Source: Wurfbainia villosa
Taxonomy: Eukaryota; Streptophyta; Magnoliopsida; Zingiberales; Zingiberaceae
Assembly: GCA_025175895.1 (NCBI GenBank)
Contig: CM045989.1
Span: 21,011,928 to 21,075,927 of the forward strand
Direction of reading: 5' to 3'
Length of the DNA stretch: 64,000 nucleotides
The number at the start of each line of letters is the position of its first letter. Within the stretch, counting starts at the first letter, position 1. The position numbers were made by a program, and so were the translations under genes. This document shows, in pieces, positions 11,202 through 22,362 of this stretch. A model generated the notes under the pieces. It was not told where the DNA came from and did no database searches. It saw only the letters and a program-made list of their open reading frames with translations.

Positions 11202-12884
11202 CTATCCTAGGGTTTTCCTAACACTTAAGGATGGATTTGGAACCCAATATAAATTCTTTCCTATATGGTTCACCAAGTATTCTTTAGGGATCCATTTTCT
11301 AGCTACCATTTTATTCTTAGCTTGACCCCTAGCAATTAGACAATGATAGGCCTTCTCATTCTTGTTTCCCTTATAACCTAGGCTTTTCTTGTTAAAACTT
11401 GCCCTTTGGCTCCCAATAATCATGTTTAGGGTGTTGGAGCCAATTGTGAACATTTCTAAGTCTTTAGTCAAGAAATCTACCTTTTCCCTTAAAGCCTTAT
11501 TTTCCTCAATGCATGCATCATTAACATCTAGAGGAATATAATCATTAACATTTACGCATGCATTTTCTAGTTTTTCTTCTAATTTTCTAATATCATCAAG
11601 CATGCATTTATTTTTCTTTTTAGCCTTAAATAAATCCCTAGTAAGGCTAGAAATCATAGAAATTACTTCATGGGAGGGTAATTTTGTTACCTTACTTACC
11701 CAATCCCCTTCCGATGATGAGGATGAAGATGAGGACACTCCCCCTTCACTCGAGCTCTCCTCCTCGCTAGTGCTTCTTTCTTCTTCCTCAAAGGAGGTGG
11801 AGTCCAAGTCATCTATCCCCATTAGGGCAAGGTTTGTGAAGGCCTCTTCTTCTTCGAATGAGGATGATGGATCATCCCATGTAGCCTTGTGTGTCTTGGC
11901 CTTCCCTTTCTCCTTCGATTTCTTCTCTTCATCCTTCTTCTTGCTCCCCTTCTTCTTTTCTTCTTTCTTCCTCCTTTCTTCTTTGCTCTTGTTCAAGAGG
12001 GGACAATCATCCCTTATATGTCCCTCTCCTTGGTAATTGTAGTAAATAATTTTTCTTCTAGACCTTCTCCTCCTATCATTAGATTTGTTAAATTTAAAAC
12101 TTTTTAAGGCACGTCTTACCTTCCTTACCATGTAGGCTTCTTCCGTGCTATCCATGGAGGAGGAGTCTTCATCCGATGATGAAGGTGGCGTCTCCTTCTT
12201 CTTCTTCCCCTTGCTTGCTACTAGCGACACTCCCCTTGATGGCTTGATGCTTGGTTCTTCAATTATTCCTTCAAGCCTTGTTTCATGAAGTTCCATTGTA
12301 GAGAAATATTCATCTAGAGTACTTACCTCTAGATTCTTGGAAATGTAGAAGGAGCCCACCATGGAGCTCCACTTTGAGGACCTGGGAAAGGCATCTATAG
12401 CCTTCATAATCATATCCCGGTTGGAGAGCTTTTCACCTACACTAGACAATCCATTAATTATTTCTTTGAATCTAGAGTGTAGTTATAATACCTTCTCCCC
12501 TTTATCGAGTTTGATGTTGTTGAGTTGGGAGCGGAGAGGGTATCTTCTTGCAAGATTCGCCTCGGATGTGCCTTCATGAAGTTCTACCAATCTTTCCCAC
12601 ATTTCTTTGGCTCTTGCACACTCTCCAATTCGGTTTATCTCTTGTTGAGGGAGCACATTGAATAAATGATGCTTGGCCTTTGAATTCGCCAAGTGTTCCT
12701 CCCTTTGTTTCTTGGTCCATCGCGATTTCTCAATTTGTTCACCCTCTTCATCCCTAGGCATCTCAAAACTGTTTTCCATTATAAGCATAATATCAAAATT
12801 GGTTTCAAAGAATACCTCCATTCTCTTCTTCCACCAAGAGAATTCGCCTTCAAATTTTGGTGGATGAATATTGGAGTCGGCCAT
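11202..12884 (-). pseudogene. TR-GAG2 gag (one nonsense codon)
   Basis: This is a Gag polyprotein of the UBN2 type found in SIRE-like copia elements. The chosen ATG at 12884 gives MADSNIHPPKFEGEFSWWKK, the usual N-terminal start of this family. Conserved blocks are NSKAKHHLFNVLPQQEINRI, KEMWERLVELHEGTSEANLA, WSSMVGSFYISKNLEVSTLD and a serine/glutamate-rich C-terminal half. A TAA at 12483-12485 replaces a Gln codon. The zinc knuckle is damaged: both leading cysteines are Tyr (YNYQGEGHIRDDC, about 12033-12041). The protein ends with KWIPKEYLVN ... LYWVP and a stop, where autonomous relatives continue into protease. About 560 codons in total. Confidence 0.88.
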
Positions 12885-12933
12885 TGTAATTGTCATGCTT
12901 GTTGGGGTGATGAGTCCGGTGACAAGCAACTTG

Positions 12934-12945
12934 GCTCTAATACCA
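12934..12945 (-). other. TR-GAG2 primer binding site
   Basis: The minus-strand sequence TGGTATTAGAGC, two bases inside the 5' LTR, matches the tRNA-iMet site with one C-to-T change. Confidence 0.85.
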
Positions 12946-12947
12946 GT

Positions 12948-13104
12948 TGTTGGAACGTCGGTGGCCGGCTAGAGGGGGTGAATAGCCCTCTTTCGTAGAT
13001 GGTGGAATTAGCTCGCTTAATTGTAAGAGTGTGTAACATGGTACACGGCCTTGTCACTAATCCACGACCTGATTCGTCCAAGGTGAATCACGCCTTAATC
13101 AATC
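12948..13104 (-). repeat. TR-GAG2 5' LTR, inner part
   Basis: It matches 8875-9031 of the 3' LTR. It breaks off at 13104 where TR-GAG3 inserted; CAATC (13100-13104) is repeated at 29039-29043, after which the LTR resumes. Confidence 0.92.
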
Positions 13105-14669
13105 TGTAGAGGAAATGATGACCGCTAGACGGGGGTGAATAGTGTTGTGCTAGTACGTTGATGGAATTCAATTGCGTTTGTCTCTACAAGTCGTGTTAGC
13201 GCAGCAGAAATAAAGCAATAATGAAATATGACAAACACAATTCACAACACAAGCATATAACGTGGTTCGGAACCGAATGGTTCCTACTCCACGGATCGAG
13301 CTCTAAAGAGCTCTAGTGATGCACACGCAATCACTAATCACAAATAACTCCTTCTCGGAACAATCCAGAGGCGGAGAAACCTCTTACAACAAATTACAAA
13401 AGTAAATCAAGGTAAAACAAGAAAATACAAAAAGAATACAACAATCTATGCAAAGAAAAACTTTACAAATGCTCTTTTGATTACTTGCTTTATGGTTGCT
13501 TGAATTGCACTTGGAGACCCTGATTTGCAGCAACAAATCACCCCAAAAGCCTTCAAAAACCAGATGTGATTTCCTCCTCCACGAGCTCCATTTAAAGCTT
13601 ATGCCTGGGCTGAAAATTGCTGATCAGTCGACTGATAACACTGTTGCTGTGAGACAATGGTGTAATCCACACTGGAAAAATCCAACGGATAGGACATCAG
13701 TCGATTGATCATGTCCATCAGTCGACTAATCGAGCCTTCACTCGACTACTAGCCCCAGCAGTCGAGTGACACTCCATTCTGTGCCCAAATTCTCGAGCAC
13801 TAGTTGACTGATCACACGATCAATCGACTGCTCGAGCCAGCAGTCAACTACCCACCTCTGGCAGTTGACTGCTAGGACACTTCCCGCAGTCAAACCCTAG
13901 TTGACTCATACTAGTCGACTGTCATATGGCACCAATCGACTGACACACCTCAAACATGAGGTTTTAGCCCAAGTATGGTACCCCCATACTTGTTAGATCA
14001 CCCTTAGCCTAGACCTAAGCTTTCTAGCCACCTCCGTCAGCCTCACGCCTCTCGGATCCCTCCAAGTCATCCATGACTTGTTCATCCATATGCTAGCCTT
14101 CAGGTGCTTCCATCAGCTATGTCATGCTAATAGTGTCTACACCGCCAAGGCATATTGGACTTACGCTGCCAAGACTCCGCTTGGACTTTACGCCGCCAAC
14201 CATTGGACTATGCTGCCAAGACTCCCGCTTGGACTTTACGCCGCCAATATCAAACCCCTTGGACTTCTCAAATGCCAAGACTCAAGCTTGGACTTTCCCT
14301 TGCCAACCCATGTTGGACTTTTCATGCCAAGACCCATGCTTGGACTTTTTCTTGCCAAGACCCATGCTTGGACTTTACATGCTAAGTACTCAAGACTTAG
14401 ACTTTTGCTTGCCAAGACCCATGCTTGGACTTTACATGCCAAGTACTCAAGACTTGGACTTCCCATGACATGGTCAACTCCAGTCAACCATCAAAATCAC
14501 CTCGAGTCAAACTCGAGTCCGATCAATCATGACCCGGGTCGATTGTGCCAACAATCTCTCCAAAATATTATCAGACATCAATGTCAAACTTCCTTATCAA
14601 ACATCAAAACATCGCTCGAGTCAAACTCGAGTCCAGTCAAACTCGTGACCTGGGTCAATTGCACCAATA
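13105..14669 (-). repeat. TR-GAG3 3' LTR (1565 bp)
   Basis: On the plus strand it runs TGTAGAGG to CACCAATA (the 5' LTR copy ends in CACCAACA). It holds a palindrome cluster at about 13622-13945 and an array of CCAAG ... CTTGG inverted repeats at about 14150-14470. Open frames across the array (14078-14710 and others) read the repeat in several frames and are not genes. Confidence 0.93.
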
Positions 14670-14687
14670 ATCTCCCCCTTTTTATGT
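14670..14687 (-). other. TR-GAG3 polypurine tract
   Basis: The plus strand ATCTCCCCCTTTTTATG directly follows the LTR; its complement is a purine run like that of TR-GAG2. Confidence 0.87.
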
Positions 14688-14989
14688 TTGACAAAAACAC
14701 ATACCTTTGAGTTAGAACACTAACTCAATTCTTTTTACCAATTATCCCAAATTGATAATCCCAAACATTCTCCCCAATTCTCTGAATTGACAGTTGATAA
14801 CATCAATTGATAACACTCTCCATACCATTCTCTCCCAAAACATTCTCCCCCTTTTTGACTAACATAAAAAAGGTTATCTCTCAAAGGAGGTAAATGTCTC
14901 ATGTCCCAATGAGATCTTATAATCTCCCCCTTGGTCCAACAATACCTAGAATGTCTACCATCTTCCTAGTGATAAGTCTCATATCACTC
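14688..14989 (-). other. TR-GAG3 non-coding interior, left of copia C
   Basis: This is 300 bases without a gene, continuous with 24171 onward once copia C is removed. CACTC (14985-14989) is the left copy of the copia C target duplication. Confidence 0.75.
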
Positions 14990-16792
14990 TGTTGGACTTT
15001 CCGAGCCGTAAAAACTGCTTTTTGCATTGCGGAAACCTCGGAAGCCTGGCCACGGATCTGTGCGAAGATATATATAAAACTAAAAACATGTATGTGTTTA
15101 CTAAAAAAACCCTAGATCTACCTTAGATCTAGAAGGTGAGATCATTACCCTCGTAGCGACGCCCTTCGCTTATCCCGCTCGTCCAAAAGCTTGCCGAAAC
15201 TCAAGAGTGTCAAGTGTACACTCCTCTATTGGTATCCACACGGACAAATGGTGGAGAAACTCAACCTAGAGTGTGCTAGCACTCATGGAAATTTCGGCCA
15301 AGAAGGATTGGGAGAGCAAGAGAGGAAGAACCAAGGAAGAAGATGAAGTTACACAACTTAACTTCACACTTTCATAACCCACTATAAGGGGGTTACATGC
15401 ATGCATGTAACTCCAAGAACCAATGGCTCTTGGTCTCCCTCATGAGGTGGCACCACATGATAATTCCATGATGATGTGGAGCATCATCATTGGCTCGTCA
15501 TGCCAAGTCATCATCATGACATGGCATTTGGTCAAGTCAAACTTGACCTTTCATCTTCCCTCTCAAGTCAAGTCAAACTTGACCTCTTATCTCCCATGGT
15601 TGATCAAATCCAACCACTTGATTCAAGTCAATTTAATTTAATGAATCTCTATTCATTCATTTAAATTGACTAAATGAATCAAATCTAAATTAGACTCATT
15701 CAACACTTGAATCAACTTGAGCCTAACTCAATTAGTCTAATTTGGATTACTCTTAATCCAATTTGGTTCATCACAAGAACCTAATCCTCATGGTTCATCA
15801 TATGAACCTAATCTCCATCTAATTGCCCTTTGTGTGTGACCCTATAGGTTCTTGTAATGTTGGCAATGTCCCTAAACCGATTTAGGAACATAAACAATGA
15901 GCGGTATCTAGCAACACATCATTGCTACCCAAGTTACAAGAATGTTGAGCTCCAACATCACCTTTGTGACTACTAATTGTGACTCTCACAATATGTGACA
16001 ATGTCCCTCTATCCTTGACATCTAGATTGACCAATTAAGGCATAGACCGTGTCATTCTCAGTACAATCTATATCTTGAACTCCAAGTAGACTCACTCTAA
16101 TCAAATGAGCTCAATATCTCATATTGACTCATTTGGGTATGGTCATGCACTTCGTGGTCTCACTCTATCAAGAATATCAATGTCACCCCTGTCATATAGG
16201 AGGGATAGATCCCATCTACATCACTCACATCCCTCCGCATAATTTGTTACATACCCAGTAATCGCCTTTATAGTCCACTCATTTACGGGTGACGTTTGAC
16301 GAAACCAAAGTATGCAACTCCTATTTAGGGAACCATGGTGACTTCAGGTCTAAGGACTAATAGTCATACTAATAGCCACATGAGAAAGTATATGACACTC
16401 ATATAACGATCCATGATACTTTCTCATGGCGGGTCATTCAGTATACATTCTCCAATGCATACCCATGTGTCAACATGATATCTCATATACATGACTTGTG
16501 AGATCAAGTCATCGTGTTGACCTACATGCTAGTCTCTACTCATTAACATTGTCCCTGAATGTTAATACTTGACTAGGAATGATTAAGAGTAGTGTTCTCT
16601 ATATCATCTCATTATCGATTCAACCAATCGATTGATATAGATAAGAACCTACTACTCAAGGACATTATTATATTTAGTTATTTGGCACCAATACAAGTAA
16701 ATATAATAACCATGCCTTTATAAATAGGAATATGATACAATAAAGTTCATACAACAATCATCACATGATTGACTCTAGGGCTTTCACTGACA
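14990..16792 (-). repeat. Copia C 3' LTR (1803 bp)
   Basis: On the plus strand it runs TGTTGGACTTTCCGAG to TTTCACTGACA. It carries a 13-bp perfect inverted repeat (16379-16391 and 16416-16428) and a GGAGGGAT/ATCCCTCC pair (16199-16206 and 16229-16236) in U3; both are also in copia E. Confidence 0.95.
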
Positions 16793-16812
16793 ATCTCCCA
16801 CTAGCACTAGTG
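16793..16812 (-). other. Copia C polypurine tract
   Basis: The minus strand ends AGTGGGAGAT right at the LTR. The pol stop codon (16813-16815) abuts it, leaving no 3' untranslated spacer. Confidence 0.85.
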
Positions 16813-18600
16813 TCAATCACCGTAGTATCTAATACCCAATGACCTAGTGTGACCATCATATTTTTTTTGTGCTAAAGCCTTGGTCAAGGGATCTGTGATG
16901 TTAGCCTCTGTGGGTACTCTGCAAATCTTCACATCTCCTCTATCGATAATCTCTCGAATGAGATGGAAGCGTCGTAGTATGTGTTTGGTCCGCTGGTGTG
17001 AGCGAGGTTCCTTAGCCTATGCAATCGCTCTATTGTTGTCACAATAGAGCTCTATGGGATATGCTATGCTAGGAAACACCCCAAGCTCAGTAATGAACTT
17101 GCGGATCCAAACTTCCTCCTTTGCTGCCTCAGATGCAGCAATATACTCGGCTTCTATTGTAGAATTAGCAACTGTGTCCTACTTCGAACTCTTCCAACTC
17201 ACAGCGCCACCATTCAAGTAAAACACGAACCCTGACTGTGATCTATAATCATCCTGGTCAGTTTGGAAGCTGGCATCGCTGTAACCCTTTACAGCTAGCT
17301 CCTCATCGCCTCCAAATATCAAGAAATATTCTTTAGTCCTTCTCAAGTACTTAAGAATATTCTTGACTGCTATCCAGTGACGCTCACCTAGATCTGACTG
17401 ATATCTACTCGTCATGCTCAAAGCATACGAGACATCAGGACGAGTACATAGCATGGCGTACATGATAGATCCTATAGCAGATGCATAAGAGATCTTATCC
17501 ATGCGGTCTCTCTCCTCTCTAGAAGAGGGACTTTGAGTCTTCGAAAGACTCACACCATGTGACATCGGCAGAAGCCCCTTCTTGGAATTCTGCATGGCAA
17601 ATCGTAGTAATACCGTGTCAATGTATGTATTCTGACTTAAGACAAGCAATCTCTTAGATCTATCTCTATAGATCTTGATGCCTAGAATACAGGCTGCTTC
17701 ATCTAAGTCCTTCATTGAGAAGCACGTCCCCAGCCAAGTCTTCACAGACTGTAGCGAAGGGATGTCATTCCCAATGAGCAGTATGTCATCCACATACAAT
17801 ACAATGAAGACAACTGTATTCCCATTAACTCTTTTGTAGACACAGGGTTCATCTTCATTCTTGATGAAACCAAACTGTTTGATCGCATCATCGAATTGAA
17901 GATTCCAGCTCCGAGAGGCTTGCTTTAGCCCATAAATGGACCTTTGCAGCTTGCATACTTTCCCAGTATGTTGTGGATCTTCAAAACCCTCAGGTTGTGT
18001 CATGTACACATCCTCGAGCAAGTTTTCATTCAAAAATGCGGTTTTAATATTCATCTGCCAGATCTCATAATTGTGGTATGCTGCAATAGCAAGCAAGAAC
18101 CGAATGGACTTAAACATTGCCACTGGAGAAAAGGTTTCATCATAGTCAATACCATGAATTTGCTTGAAACCTTTAGCCACCAATCGGCCCTTATAGGTAT
18201 GCGTAAGTCCATCCATGTCAGTCTTTCTCCTAAAGACCCACTTACACCCAATGGGTTTGACCCCTTCAGGTGGATCAACCAAAGTCCATACTTGATTGTT
18301 GTACATGGATTCCATCTCGGATCTCATGGCCTCTAGCCATTTCTCAGAATCTGGGCTCATCACAACTTCTTGATAGGAGGTAGGCTCATTCTCAATGAGC
18401 ATTACGTCATCATGGTCAGACAAGAGAAATGAGTATCTCTCAGGCTGACAACGTACCCTATCAGATCTACGAAGAGGTAGGTCTACCTGAACAGGTGATT
18501 GTTCCACAACTCTTTGTGCAACAACCTCATCACCCACAACACTTTGTGGTTCCTGTTCAACCTCCATCAAGGCCTCAGATCGAACATACTCCCACTAGTT
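16813..18600 (-). pseudogene. Copia C reverse transcriptase and RNase H
   Basis: The RT part opens with DSEKWLEAMRSEMESMYNNQ and GCKWVFRRKTDMDG, keeps YVDD intact at 17785-17796, and is followed by the conserved KDLDEAACILGIKIYRDRSK. RNase H has GYSDASFQTDQDD and SWKSSK, then after a stop AEYIAASEAAKEE, ending at RYYGD (16813). Stops at 17179-17181 and 17017-17019 both replace Gln codons (C-to-T). A frameshift near 18570-18620 separates it from integrase. Apart from these the domain is full length, and it is the best preserved pol in the window. Confidence 0.93.
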
Positions 18601-19880
18601 TTTCTAGAAACAAAATCCCTTTCTAGAAAAACCCCAGTCTTTGCCACAAACACTTTGTGCTGACTGGGAATGTAAAAGTAATATTCCTTTGTATCCTTGG
18701 GATATCCAACAAAATAGCACCTATTAGATTTGGGTCCTAGTTTGTCTGAGACTTGATGTCGAACGTAAGCCTCACAACCCTAAATCCTCATAAAAGATAT
18801 CTTGGGATTTCTCCCTGTCCATATCGTATATGGTGTCTTTATCACGGCCTTGGATGGTACACGGTTAAGGGTAAAGGCTGTTGTGTCTAGAGCATATCCC
18901 CAAAAGGATATAGGAAGATCTGTGTGACTCATCATAGATCGTACCATATCTAATAGGGTACGATTCCTCCTTTCGGATACACCATTCCAATGTAGTGTTC
19001 CAGGAGGAGTGAGTTGGGATAGAATCCCACACTCAGCTAGATAGTCACAAAACTCATGGCTAAGGTATTCACCACCTCGATCTGATCGAAATATCTTAAT
19101 ACTCTTGCCAAGCTGGTTTTGTACTTCATTCTTGAATTCTTTGAACTTTTCAAAAGATTCTGATTTATGTGTCATAAGATACACATAACCATATCTACTG
19201 AAGTCATCAGTAAATGTAATGAAGTACCTGTAACCACCTCTAGCAGCAACATTGAAAGGGCCACATACATCACTATGTATAAGTCCTAACAAATCTATTG
19301 CTCTTTCGCTGTGTCCACTAAAGGGAGTCTTGGTCATCTTGCCTAAAAGGCAAGACTCGCATGTCTCATATGATTCAAAATCAAATGAGTCTAGCAGCCC
19401 ATCCTTATGGAGCTGAGATAAGCGACTCTCATTTATGTGACCTAAGCGACAATGCCAAAGATAGGTTTGGTTCAACTCATTTGACATGAACCTTTTGGTA
19501 CTTATGTTATAGATAGGGCTCTCTAAGTCTAGAAAGTAGAGTCCGTTCATTAGAGGTGCACTACAATAGAACATATCATTTAAATAAACTGAACAAAATT
19601 TGTTCTTTATTATAAATGTAAATCCTTTCTTGTCCAAACAAGAAACCGAAATTATGTTCTTAGTTAAGGCAGGCACATAACAACATTCATCTAATTCTAG
19701 TACAAGCCCAGTGGGCAGAGATAGATCATAAGTTCCTACAGCAATAGAAGCAACTCTTACTCCATTGCCTACTCATAGGTCCACCTCGCCCTTTGTCAAT
19801 GCCCTACTATTTCTCAGCGCCTGCACATTGGTACAAATGTGAGATGCACATCCGGTATCTAATACCCAAGATGAAGAAAT
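18601..19880 (-). pseudogene. Copia C protease and integrase
   Basis: The protease motif VLDTGCASHIC lies at about 19830-19865 and contains the catalytic DTG. A TGA at 19773-19775 replaces Arg in GEVDL-R-VGNG (CpG decay). The integrase zinc region WHCRLGHINES ... CESCLLGKM, the core residues in SDVCGPF and DRGGEYLS, and NGVSERRNRTLLD are all present. A TAG at 18780-18782 replaces the Trp of MRIWGCEAY. The frame continues to FVSRKTSGS and is lost near 18600. Only stops and one frameshift damage it; no catalytic residue is missing. Confidence 0.92.
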
Positions 19881-20741
19881 AGATAGATTGACTTCTATAA
19901 CATTTATACCTGAAGTAGAAGTCTCACTTCTCTTCTTCTTAAGATATTCCATGTATGCCTTGCAGTTACGCTTCCAGTGTCCAGCTTCCTTACAATGGAA
20001 GCAAGCCCCTTCCTTGGCTACCCCTCCTTTGGGTTTCAGTTCCTTGCTCTTGCCCTTGGCTTGGGACTTTCCCTTACCTTTAGGCTTACCCTTGCCTTTC
20101 TTCTTTTGCACCATCAAAATGGCATCAGATTTTCCCTTCTTAAGGTTAAGCTCAACAGTTCTCAATATGCTGAACATCTCAGGCAGTGGCTTATCAATTT
20201 CATTCATGTTATAATTCATGACAAATTGATTGTAGGCTTGTGGCAAAGATTGCAAGATCAAGTCTGTGGCCAGCTCTTGGCCAAGTGGGAATCCCAGCCT
20301 TTGTAGGTTTTCTACGTACCCAATCATCTTGAGTACATATGGACCTAGGGGAGTCCCATCTTGCATTTTGGACCCAAACAATGTCTTAGAGACTTCATAT
20401 CTCTCATGCCTTTCTTGTCCTTGATATAGTTGACGAAGATGTTCAACCATATCATAAGCATTCATGAACTCATGTTGCTTCTGAAGCTCAGAGTTCATGG
20501 TCGCGAGCATTAGACATGACACATCTAATGCATCATCTTGATGCTTCTTGTAAGCATCTTTGTCAGCTCGCGAGGCAGTGGCAGGAGGTGCCTCCGGAAT
20601 GGGCTGCTCCAGGATGTACAACTTCCTTTCTTAGGTGAGAACAATTCTCAGGTTCATGTACCAGTCCAGGAAATTTGCTCCATTGAGCTTGTCCTTCTCA
20701 AGGACAGAACGCAGAGAGAGAGTGTTCGTGTTTGTCGACAT
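19881..20741 (-). pseudogene. Copia C gag
   Basis: The start at 20741 gives MSTNTNTLSLRSVLEKDKLN, followed by NFLDWYMNLRIVL. A TAA at 20631-20633 replaces Gln before ERKLYILEQP. The full central Gag domain is present (LMLATMNSELQKQHEFM, VLKMIGYVENLQRLGF, LILQSLPQAYNQFVMNYN), then a lysine/glycine-rich stretch and the zinc knuckle CFHCKEAGHWKRNC. It shows the complete layout that copia A and B lack. The same frame runs on into protease, so gag and pol form one polyprotein. Confidence 0.92.
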
Positions 20742-22349
20742 AGTTATCTACAACATACAATGCAGAGAATTAATATCATATTCATTTTATCATTTAATTA
20801 GGCCTTTAATCAAATGATGCTCCCATTGAATTATAGGAATTTTGTAGAATCGAGTTATGGATGTGGTCAAACCACATTACTAGATTCATACAAACTAGCT
20901 ATAATTCTTGCGGGACAAGATCCACATCATACTAAGCCTTGAGTTAGCTTTGGCTAAATCGCCCAAGACTTAGTACGATCAGTGGGTAACACATTACCGA
21001 TTACATCTCTATGCAACTCTTGTTTATAGGATCAAGACCCACATTTACAAAAGACCTTGAGTTAGCTTTGGCTAAATCGCCCAAGATTTAGTGTAAATGC
21101 GATCTTATCCTATCTTTCCAACGATTGGAATATGTCTATAGTTCTACTCGATCCAATTGAGTTAACTAGTTTTACTCAATCTAATTGAGCTTACTCTAAC
21201 CCAAGCCGTGATAGGCGGGACCAAGATTGTCCCTCCGCACCCTACCAAGATAATATGCGTTGCTCTGCTTTGGCAGATTCAACAACTATAAATGATCGAG
21301 GTAGTGATGGGTATCAAGGACTTGGTAGGCATTTACAAGTTGATTCGATTAAGATCTAATCTAATCGTAATGTGTATCATATACGCATTAAGGCCTTTAT
21401 TATCCTATATTAGCATGCATCACATACATACAAGTATTATTCTAGCATGCATCATATACATACAAGCATTATTCTACTAGCATGCATCACATACATACAA
21501 GCAAAATCAAATATATATATATATCAACATATATATATATATATATAATTAACTGTGATGTGGTCATGGCCCTACTACGATCTTCTCAAGCCAATGAGAA
21601 GATTGGACGGTCAACCTAAGGCTAGCGGCTTCTCCAAGCGCTTCCTTTGACCGTCATGTGTCATCGGCACCCTTCTCGTAACTTCGTCTACAAGTGAACT
21701 TTTTACCGCTCCATTTTGTACATTACAAATATGAAACTCGAGTTACATTCGAGTCTAAAATTATTTACAACTAGAATTTCAAAAGAAGAGATACGATGCG
21801 CAGGTCGCATACACTATACAACACGCACAACCACAAAAACGGCACGCAGGCCGTATTATGAATTACAACACATCATAATCCAATCAAATTGGGGTTATTG
21901 GGCCATGACAATCACATAATTATATATAGTTCTAAATTATATATTTTTTCAGAAAATTTCTATAATTTTTTCTATTTTTTCAATTTTATGAGTCACCTCT
22001 CCGTAACGGTCCCGCTAAGCGGTTTCCGGGCGTGATCGCGGGACAAGGCCCCTTTCGGGGATAGGGGCAGCGCCCATACTTACAAAATAAACTTTGCAAG
22101 TATCCCTAATACGATCCTACAGTGACTTAAGTCACTGTCCCAAAAACCTAAAGCGAGAACTCGCCGTTTCGGAGAGTTTTTCTCGATGGTTGAAGCCTAC
22201 AAGTGTCACAACACTCGTTGCTTCGACTCTTCGAGAAAAATACCCAAAAATTCTATAAAAATAGAAAATTTATAGAAACATAAAAATCTGTAATTTTTAT
22301 ATCTAATATAAAAACTACAAAAATGAAACACATACATGCTTCGCACGTG
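20742..22349 (-). other. Copia C untranslated leader
   Basis: About 1.6 kb between primer site and gag. A 50-nt hairpin at 20928-20977 lies about 190 nt upstream of the gag start; a second, related hairpin is at about 21042-21099. An AT microsatellite lies at 21508-21549. ORFs such as 21716-21919 have no recognisable domain. Confidence 0.75.
20928..20977 (-). other. Leader hairpin of copia C
   Basis: In RNA sense the arms CGTACTAAGTCTTG and CAAGGCTTAGTATG pair at all 14 positions, with two G-U pairs. Inside is a second stem TTAGC/GCTAA with loop CAAA. Copia E has the same structure at 63039-63087 with compensating arm changes. Confidence 0.7.
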
Positions 22350-22361
22350 GCTCTGATACCA
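22350..22361 (-). other. Copia C primer binding site
   Basis: The plus strand GCTCTGATACCA is the exact complement of the tRNA-iMet site TGGTATCAGAGC, one base from the LTR. Confidence 0.95.
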
Positions 22362-22362
22362 C

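Noticed and set aside
11602..12107. Plus-strand Ser/Phe-rich ORFs
   Set aside because: They are antisense shadows of the Glu/Lys/Ser-rich TR-GAG2 gag.
14078..14710. 210-residue ORF in the TR-GAG3 LTR
   Set aside because: It reads through the CCAAG/CTTGG repeat array, which is open in several frames on both strands.
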